Assembly: GCA_041581055.1 (NCBI GenBank)
Contig: JBFGCT010000128.1
Location: 1-11,642 of the forward strand
Direction of reading: 5' to 3'
Origin: JBFGCT01 sp041581055
Lineage (GTDB): Bacteria > Actinomycetota > Acidimicrobiia > Acidimicrobiales > Ilumatobacteraceae
Length of the DNA: 11,642 bases
The notes beneath the pieces are model-generated. The model made no database searches. It was not told the DNA's origin and saw nothing but the letters and a program-made list of their open reading frames with translations. The position numbers were made by a program, and so were the translations under genes. Below are positions 7,242-11,642 of the stretch, piece after piece (the stretch's first letter is position 1; each line of letters begins with the position of its first letter).

Positions 7242-7823
7242 ATGAGAGCGATCACACGGACCGCCGGCGTCTGGGGACCGGCGGTGTTCGTCGGCGCGGC
7301 GGTGGTGGCGGGCCGCCTCCAGCCCGGCTACTCCCACCGCGACCATCACATCAGCGGGCTGGCGGCGTCGGGCCAGCGATCGGCCGCGGTGATGATCCCC
7401 GGATTCCTGGCGCTCGGGACGGCGACGCTGGTGATGCCGGTCCCGGACGGGTCGCTCGCCACGCTGGCGCGCACGGCAGGTCTGGGCGTGATCGGTGCCG
7501 GCGTGATCCCGGCGAGCCAGCCCCGCTGCCCGCAGCCGATGGTCGACCCGGAGGCGACGGCCGCCGACCTGGGCCACGGGATCGCCAGCGTGCTCGGCTT
7601 CGCCGCCTGGACGGCGATCCCGTTCGTCGCCGCGACCCGCCCCGGGCCGGCGTGGTACCGGCAGCTCAACCGTGTGCTCCGGCTGACGACCGCCGCCGGA
7701 TTCGTCGGCGCCGCGGCGACGACGCGCTTCGACGCGCCGGTCAAGGGCGCCGCGCAACGCGGGTTCCTCACGTCGGTGTTCACGTGGTACCTCGCGACGG
7801 CGGCCCGCACCGTGCGCCGCTAG
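7242..7823 (+). CDS. DUF998-type integral membrane protein
   Basis: 193 residues from ATG 7242 to TAG 7823, with hydrophobic segments at about 9-24, 46-66, 73-88, 112-130, 145-160 and a weak sixth near the C-terminus. The stretch GYSHRDHHISGLAASG after the first segment matches the start of DUF998 proteins (ySxxxxxISeLgaxG), and the small size and six-helix pattern also fit. The biochemical role of the family is not known. There is no clear Shine-Dalgarno site; only GAGCG stands just before the ATG, so it may be leaderless. It is transcribed away from the PLP enzyme and toward the dehydrogenase gene, so it forms a single-gene unit. The C-terminus is basic (TVRR) and its stop codon sits inside a palindrome. 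Confidence 0.7.
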   Translation: MRAITRTAGVWGPAVFVGAAVVAGRLQPGYSHRDHHISGLAASGQRSAAVMIPGFLALGTATLVMPVPDGSLATLARTAGLGVIGAGVIPASQPRCPQPMVDPEATAADLGHGIASVLGFAAWTAIPFVAATRPGPAWYRQLNRVLRLTTAAGFVGAAATTRFDAPVKGAAQRGFLTSVFTWYLATAARTVRR

Positions 7824-7829
7824 CGGCGC
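7814..7829. terminator. 16-bp palindrome between convergent genes
   Basis: GCGCCGCTAGCGGCGC is its own reverse complement and includes the DUF998 stop codon TAG. It folds into a 6-bp stem with a 4-nt loop on either strand. It lies in the 18-bp gap and gene end between two convergent genes, the expected place for a bidirectional terminator. No T-run accompanies it, so the call rests on position and symmetry. Confidence 0.4.
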
Positions 7830-7841
7830 CCCGCCCGCGCC

Positions 7842-8666
7842 TCAGTCGTGCCAGTCGAGGGTGACGCGCATCGTCTGCTCGAAGTCCTCGAACGGCAACG
7901 ACGCCTTCGTCGCGCTGATCAACTGGGCGTCGCCGCCGACGAACGTGCGGAACGGCGTCGCCGGGTCGGTGACGGCGGCCACGATGGCGTCGGCGACCTC
8001 CTGCGGATCGGGGTCGGGCCCGTCGCCGTCCAGGGCGTCGAGCGCCTCGCGGAAGCGCTGCGCGCGCTCGAAGTAGAACGACTCCTCCCAGCCCGGCACG
8101 GCGACGATGTTGTTGGAGAACTCGGTCGAGAAGCGGCCGGGCTCGATCAGCCGGACCCGGATGCCGAGCTGGCTGGTCTCGAAGTGCAGCGCCTCGCTCA
8201 GCGCCTCGAGGGCGTGCTTCGACGCGGCGTACGCGCCGCCATACGGGGCGCCGACGACGCCGGCGACGCTCGACACGTTGACGATCGTGCCGTGGCCCCG
8301 CTCGCGCCACGCCGGCAGCACGGCGCGGATCGTGCGGGTCGGGCCGAGCACGTTGGTCTCGAACTGGGCGCGCAGCAGGTCGTCGTCGACCAGTTCGACC
8401 GCGCCCTGCACCTCGAAGCCGGCGTTGTTGACCAGGACGTCGAGGTCGGCGGCGTCGGCGAGCGCCCGGGCCACCGACTCGGGGTCGCACACGTCGAGCG
8501 GCCGGATCTCGACCGGGAGGTCGTCCGCCTCGGCCGCCTTGGCGAGCTGTTCGCCCTTGGCCGGGTTGCGCATCGTCGCCACGACCCGGTGACCGGCCCG
8601 CGCCAGCGAGAGCGCCGCCAGCATGCCGAAGCCGCTGTTGCTGCCGGTGATGAGAATTCGCGACAT
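7842..8666 (-). CDS. Short-chain dehydrogenase/reductase (SDR)
   Basis: A 274-residue classical SDR from ATG 8666, preceded by GGGGGAGGG with a 4-nt spacer. The nucleotide-binding motif TGSNSGFG is at 7-14, and Arg33 after strand 2 (ATMRNP) favours NADP(H). The NNAG motif is at 80-83, with Asn105 in ETNVLG. The catalytic Ser133 (VSS) lies 13 residues before Tyr146 of YAASK, with Lys150, giving the full Asn-Ser-Tyr-Lys set; the EPG turn is at 175-177. It is an oxidoreductase acting on a hydroxyl or carbonyl group of an unidentified substrate. The C-terminal part (about 190-245) is variable and would shape the substrate pocket. It is convergent with DUF998 and divergent from the DUF427 gene, with 164 bp of shared upstream region, so it is a single-gene unit. 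Confidence 0.92.
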   Translation of the reverse strand: MSRILITGSNSGFGMLAALSLARAGHRVVATMRNPAKGEQLAKAAEADDLPVEIRPLDVCDPESVARALADAADLDVLVNNAGFEVQGAVELVDDDLLRAQFETNVLGPTRTIRAVLPAWRERGHGTIVNVSSVAGVVGAPYGGAYAASKHALEALSEALHFETSQLGIRVRLIEPGRFSTEFSNNIVAVPGWEESFYFERAQRFREALDALDGDGPDPDPQEVADAIVAAVTDPATPFRTFVGGDAQLISATKASLPFEDFEQTMRVTLDWHD

Positions 8667-8709
8667 GGTTCCCTCCCCCGCGCCGGATGTGGCGCGATCC
8701 GCTCCCGCG

Positions 8710-8738
8710 AGGTCAGCCCGGATCGGGCCGCTTGTCAA
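8710..8738 (-). promoter_or_regulatory. Candidate promoter for the SDR gene
   Basis: On the minus strand a perfect TTGACA (8738-8733) is followed by a 17-bp spacer and TGACCT (8715-8710). The -35 box is ideal but the -10 box is poor, so an activator or another sigma factor may be involved. The start would give a leader of about 40 nt containing the SDR ribosome site. Confidence 0.35.
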
Positions 8739-8751
8739 GTCGCGATCCGGG
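8717..8751. promoter_or_regulatory. Inverted repeat, possible operator in the SDR/DUF427 divergent region
   Basis: CCCGGATCG (8717-8725) and CGATCCGGG (8743-8751) are exact 9-bp reverse complements around a 17-bp centre that contains the TTGACA -35 box read on the minus strand. Arm centres are 26 bp apart, between two and three helical turns. Placement over a promoter in a divergent region suggests a regulator site, but no regulator gene is adjacent. Confidence 0.35.
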
Positions 8752-8830
8752 AATGTCGCCGGGCGGCGCGCCGTTCAACCAGGAGCGGCGGGCGGGCCGT
8801 TCCACCGATCGAGACGACAGGAGACCGCCG

Positions 8831-9595
8831 ATGAGCGACGACACCGTGGAGGCGACCGGCACGAGCCCGCGCACCGAGCCGGGGCAGAAGTGGATTCGCG
8901 GCCTGCTCGACGGTGCGACGGTCGTCGACTCACGCCGGTCGACGCTCGTCTGGGAGATCCCCTACTGGCCGACGTGGTTCTTCCCCGGCGACGACATCGC
9001 CGGGGAGTTGCGCGAGTCGCCGACGACGCCGCGGCCGCGCGACCTGCCGGGCGTGGTGCGGCACGACCTCGTGACGGGCGACAGGGTGCTGTCGGGGGTC
9101 GCCCGGACCTACCCCGACTCGCCGTCGGCGGAGCTGCGGGATCTCGTCGCATTGGATTGGACCGCCCTCGACCGCTGGTTCGAGGAGGACACCGAGGTCT
9201 TCACCCACCCCCGCAGCCCGTACACCCGCGTCGACGCCCTCCCCTCGTCCCGACACGTGGTCGTGAGCCTCGACGGGGTCGTGCTGGCGGACTCGCGCAA
9301 GCCGACGCTGCTGTTCGAGACCGGTCTGCCGGTGCGCTACTACCTGCCCGCGCCCGACGTCCGGCTCGATCTCCTGGTTGCCAGCGCGACGCGCACCTCG
9401 TGCCCGTACAAGGGCGACGCCGACTTCTGGTCGGTCGCCACCGGCGACATGACCGTCGACGACGTGGCGTGGGGCTACCGGACGCCGCTGCCCGAGTCGG
9501 CGCCGATCGCGGGGCTGATCTGCTTCTACAACGAGCGGGTGGACATCGACGTCGACGGTGTGCGCGAGGAACGGCCGCAGACCCACTTCGCCTAA
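8831..9595 (+). CDS. DUF427 domain protein, two tandem domains
   Basis: 254 residues from ATG 8831, chosen because AGGAGA (8819-8824) lies 6 nt upstream; the frame is open further up but without a ribosome site. Two related halves are visible. The first has LDGATVVDSRRSTLVWE (26-42) and PYWPTWFFP (44-52). The second has LDGVVLADSRKPTLLFE (147-163), PVRYYLP (167-173), then TSCPYKGDADFW (189-200) and CFYNERVDIDVDG (231-243), all hallmarks of DUF427. HPRSPYTRVDALPSSRHV (126-143) joins them and is also typical of the two-domain actinobacterial type. The family is soluble and without a secure enzymatic role. It is divergent from the SDR gene and lies 64 bp upstream of uppS on the same strand, where a separate promoter is likely. 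Confidence 0.88.
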   Translation: MSDDTVEATGTSPRTEPGQKWIRGLLDGATVVDSRRSTLVWEIPYWPTWFFPGDDIAGELRESPTTPRPRDLPGVVRHDLVTGDRVLSGVARTYPDSPSAELRDLVALDWTALDRWFEEDTEVFTHPRSPYTRVDALPSSRHVVVSLDGVVLADSRKPTLLFETGLPVRYYLPAPDVRLDLLVASATRTSCPYKGDADFWSVATGDMTVDDVAWGYRTPLPESAPIAGLICFYNERVDIDVDGVREERPQTHFA

Positions 9596-9646
9596 CGCGC
9601 ACCCCCCGTGGGATCCCCCGCCGGGTGGTCGGCGGCGATGCGGTGT

Positions 9647-9652
9647 TAGCGT
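9647..9652 (+). promoter_or_regulatory. Candidate leaderless -10 element for uppS
   Basis: TAGCGT (inside GTGTTAGCGT) is followed by 7 nt (CGTTGCG) and then the uppS ATG at 9660. Spacing and pattern equal those of TAGGGT before the AEC gene. No Shine-Dalgarno sequence is present between it and the ATG, so the transcript probably begins at the start codon. Confidence 0.5.
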
Positions 9653-9659
9653 CGTTGCG

Positions 9660-10418
9660 ATGCGCATCGTGGAGGCGGAGGAGTTCGGTCACGTCCGAGC
9701 CGGCCTGATCCCGCGGCACGTGTCGTGCATCATGGACGGCAACGGCCGGTGGGCCCAGATGCGCGACCTCACGCGCTCCGACGGCCACGCCGCCGCCGAG
9801 GACGCGGTCGACGCGGCGGTCGACGCGTGCATCGAGCTCGGCGTCCAGTGGCTCTCCGTCTACGCCTTCTCGACCGAGAACTGGCAGCGCGAGCCGGCCG
9901 AGGTTCAGTTTCTGATGAGCCTGCAAGAGTGGTTGCTGCGCGAGGAGAAGCGGCAGCGGTTCAACGACATCGGCGTGCGGATGCGCTTCGTCGGCGATCT
10001 CGACGACGCCAGGATCCCCGACGCCTGCCGTGACTGGCTCCGCGACTGCGAGAAGCTGACCCGGGACAACGAGGCGCTGGAGTTCGCGATCGCCTTCAAC
10101 TACGGGGGCCAGGCCGAGATGCTGCGGGCGGTCCGGTCGATCGTCGAATCGGGCTCCGACGTCTCCGAGCTGGACAAGACCACGTTCCGGAAGCACTTGT
10201 ACTGTCCGGAGATGCCCGACATCGACCTGCTGATCCGGACCTCGGCCGAACAGCGCGTCTCCAACTACTTCCCCTGGCACACCGCCTACTCCGAGTTCGT
10301 GTTCACCGACACGCTGTGGCCCGACTTCCGCGTCGGCCACATGTACTCCGCCGTGGCCGAGTACCAGTCCCGCAACCGCCGCAAGGGTGGGATGGCCGCA
10401 ACCGGGTCGGGATCATGA
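9660..10418 (+). CDS. uppS: Isoprenyl transferase (cis-prenyl diphosphate synthase, UppS family)
   Basis: A 252-residue soluble or membrane-associated enzyme that adds isopentenyl diphosphate units in cis to an allylic primer. Motif 1 is HVSCIMDGNGRWA (20-32) with catalytic Asp26, Asn28 and Arg30; Arg39 and GH (42-43) follow. Motif 3 is YAFSTENWQR (68-77). The C-terminal diphosphate-binding motif is DLLIRTSAEQRVSN (189-202) with Arg193, Ser195 and Arg199, then AYSEFVFTDTLWPDF (209-223) with Glu212. Two deviations stand out: Ala at 196 where Gly is usual (RTSGEQR), and FPWH (204-207) where LLWQ is usual. Product length cannot be fixed from sequence; undecaprenyl/decaprenyl or a shorter product are possible. 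ATG 9660 is preferred to the upstream in-frame ATG 9558, which lies inside the DUF427 gene. The stop overlaps the next gene by 4 nt (ATGA). Confidence 0.93.
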   Translation: MRIVEAEEFGHVRAGLIPRHVSCIMDGNGRWAQMRDLTRSDGHAAAEDAVDAAVDACIELGVQWLSVYAFSTENWQREPAEVQFLMSLQEWLLREEKRQRFNDIGVRMRFVGDLDDARIPDACRDWLRDCEKLTRDNEALEFAIAFNYGGQAEMLRAVRSIVESGSDVSELDKTTFRKHLYCPEMPDIDLLIRTSAEQRVSNYFPWHTAYSEFVFTDTLWPDFRVGHMYSAVAEYQSRNRRKGGMAATGSGS

Positions 10419-11437
10419 ACGCCTCCGACTTCGCCGACCTGCTCCACATCCCCGGCCTCGACGCCGCGCTCGACGACGTCGGCCTGGCGATGACAGAGGC
10501 GCTCGAGGGTTCCGACGAGCTCGTCATCCCAGCGGCCCGCATGCTCAACGGCGGCGGCAAACGGCTTCGTCCGCTCCTCACGATCGCCAGCGCGCTCGCC
10601 GCCGACCCGACGACGGTCATCGACCCGCTCGACCGCAACGTCCGCGCCGGCGCGGCGTCGGTCGAACTCGTCCACGTCGGGTCGCTCGTGCACGACGACA
10701 TCATCGACGAGGCCGAGTCGCGCCGCGGCGTGGTGACGGTCAACGCCCAGGAGGGAGCAAGCCAGGCCGTCCTCGTCGGCGACTTCCTGCTCGCCCGTGC
10801 CGGTGTCGAGGCGGCCCGCGTGTCCCGCGAGGTGGCGATGAGTCTCGCCGTCACGATCTCGGACCTGTGCGACGGCCAGAGCCTCGAAGGGCTCAAGGAG
10901 CACGACCTCGACCGCAGCGTCGACGACGCGATCCGTTCGATCGCCGGCAAGACCGGCGCCTTGATGCGGGCGAGCTGCGACATCGCCGCGTATGCCGTCG
11001 GCGCCAATCACCTCGCCGAGCCGCTCGCCCGGTTCGGGATGAACTTCGGCATCGCGTTCCAGCTCGTCGACGACCTGCTCGACCTGTTGTCGACCGACGA
11101 GCTGATGGGCAAGCCGGTGAACAACGACGTCAGGTGCGGCGTCTACTCGGTGCCGGCGCTGCTCGCGCTCGAGATGGTGCCCAACCCGAGCGACCTGCGC
11201 GACCTGATGAAGGCCGCCGGCGACAGCGACGACGACGCCGCCGGGTTCCGCGAGAGCGTGTTGCGCAGCGGCGCGATCGACCGGACCGTGGCGATGGTTC
11301 ACGACTACAACCGGCGGGCCGCCGACGATCTCGGCGTGCTTCCGGACAGCCCGACCCGCGACGGCCTGGCGAAGCTCCCCGAGCGCTACCTCAACGGCAT
11401 CCTCGCCGAGAAGTCCGCCTCCGCCCTCCACGCCTGA
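10415..11437 (+). CDS. Trans-polyprenyl diphosphate synthase
   Basis: A 340-residue all-alpha trans-prenyltransferase. Visible are GGGKRLRP (46-53), the first aspartate motif HDDIID (93-98), GKTGAL (178-183), and the second aspartate region FQLVDDLLD (215-223) followed by MGKPVNND (231-238). The residues four and five places before the first Asp of DDxxD are Ser90 and Gly89. Both are small, which by the known rule for this family leaves the tunnel open and favours long-chain products such as quinone side chains. A DxxxG-YSVP segment replaces the commoner DxxxGxxTLP. ATG 10415 overlaps the uppS stop (ATGA), so translation is coupled; no independent ribosome site is needed. It could make the allylic primer used by UppS, or both enzymes may draw separately on isopentenyl diphosphate. 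It ends just before the right-hand repeat array. Confidence 0.92.
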   Translation: MNASDFADLLHIPGLDAALDDVGLAMTEALEGSDELVIPAARMLNGGGKRLRPLLTIASALAADPTTVIDPLDRNVRAGAASVELVHVGSLVHDDIIDEAESRRGVVTVNAQEGASQAVLVGDFLLARAGVEAARVSREVAMSLAVTISDLCDGQSLEGLKEHDLDRSVDDAIRSIAGKTGALMRASCDIAAYAVGANHLAEPLARFGMNFGIAFQLVDDLLDLLSTDELMGKPVNNDVRCGVYSVPALLALEMVPNPSDLRDLMKAAGDSDDDAAGFRESVLRSGAIDRTVAMVHDYNRRAADDLGVLPDSPTRDGLAKLPERYLNGILAEKSASALHA

Positions 11438-11457
11438 CCCGCTCGCGCTCGCCGGTT

Positions 11458-11642
11458 TGTGTGACCGAACATCGCCGATCTCGACCTGTTCGGTCACACA
11501 GAATCCGAAGGGCGGCGGCGAGCCCGGTTTGTGTGACCGAACATCGCCGATCTCGACCTGTTCGGTCACACAGAATCCGAAGGGCGGCGGCGAGCCCGGT
11601 TTGTGTGACCGAACATCGCCGATCTCGACCTGTTCGGTCACA
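11458..11642. repeat. Tandem array of inverted-repeat element B (three copies, third truncated by window end)
   Basis: The 72-bp unit is repeated without visible mismatch. Each has exact 14-bp arms TGTGTGACCGAACA and TGTTCGGTCACACA around a 15-nt centre. Arms lie at 11458-11471/11487-11500, 11530-11543/11559-11572 and 11602-11615/11631-11642 (last arm cut by 2 bases). Spacers of 29 bp contain GAATCCGAAGGGCGGCGGCG. The array begins 20 bp after the stop of the polyprenyl synthase. The perfect identity between copies points to recent expansion or conversion. Confidence 0.92.

Noticed and set aside
7175..7255. Longer start for the PLP enzyme at ATG 7255
   Set aside because: It would overlap the divergent DUF998 start and adds 27 Arg/Ser-rich residues outside the family fold; GTG 7174 is preferred, though neither start has a strong ribosome site.
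6086..7864. Plus-strand open frame of 592 codons opposite the PLP enzyme and through DUF998
   Set aside because: The composition is that of an antisense shadow, and it overlaps DUF998 in another frame; the PLP enzyme and DUF998 readings both show family motifs.
9600..9635. Short GC hairpins between DUF427 and uppS as a terminator
   Set aside because: Only 5-bp stems (CACCC/GGGTG, CCGCC/GGCGG) with no T-run; expected by chance at this base composition.
10286..11641. Minus-strand open frame of 451 codons including a 24-residue perfect repeat
   Set aside because: The repeat is element B read in a frame kept open because 72 is divisible by three; the rest is the shadow of the polyprenyl synthase. 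No start signal supports it.
11458..11642. Possible CRISPR array or replication iterons
   Set aside because: The spacers are identical in every unit, unlike CRISPR spacers, and no replication initiator or AT-rich region is nearby.

Overview
The window is high-GC DNA with strong G/C preference at third codon positions, dense gene packing, and a mix of genes with good Shine-Dalgarno sites and genes that look leaderless. Together with the gene families present (an isoprenyl transferase next to a trans-polyprenyl synthetase, a three-part TRAP transporter, DUF427 and DUF998 proteins), this suggests a chromosome of an Actinomycetota member. An Acidimicrobiia/Ilumatobacter-like lineage is my best guess, but that is inference only. 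I see no rRNA, tRNA, phage gene, transposase or CRISPR array.

Layout. (1) 1-419, minus: the 5' part of a small membrane protein that runs off the left edge. Its start codon is the last in a ladder of tandem repeats at 412-575, each carrying a copy of the start region. (2) 630-4533, minus: a TRAP transporter operon in the order dctQ, dctM, dctP, ended by an 11-bp-stem hairpin at 577-605 and preceded by a candidate promoter at 4560-4588. (3) 4737-5639, minus: an AEC-family permease with a candidate leaderless promoter. (4) 5640-5815: two tandem copies of a long inverted-repeat element. (5) 5816-7174, minus: a PLP-dependent decarboxylase-like enzyme, divergent from (6) 7242-7823, plus: a DUF998 membrane protein. 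(7) 7842-8666, minus: a short-chain dehydrogenase, convergent with DUF998 across a palindrome and divergent from (8) 8831-9595, plus: a two-domain DUF427 protein. (9) 9660-11437, plus: uppS overlapping a trans-polyprenyl diphosphate synthase by 4 nt. (10) 11458-11642: at least three tandem 72-bp copies of a second inverted-repeat element, running off the right edge.

How the genes work together. The left half is transport: the TRAP system probably imports an organic acid of the 2-oxo acid, lactate or aromatic acid type using an ion gradient, and the AEC carrier may move a related anion. The right-hand pair is isoprenoid chain elongation: a trans-synthase and a cis-synthase, translationally coupled, likely serving polyprenyl carriers or quinone side chains. 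The genes in between are single-gene units of general family function.

The most unusual content is non-coding: the start-site repeat ladder (412-575) and two inverted-repeat arrays (5668-5794 and 11458-11642) with nearly the same period (71 and 72 bp) and a similar opening sequence.
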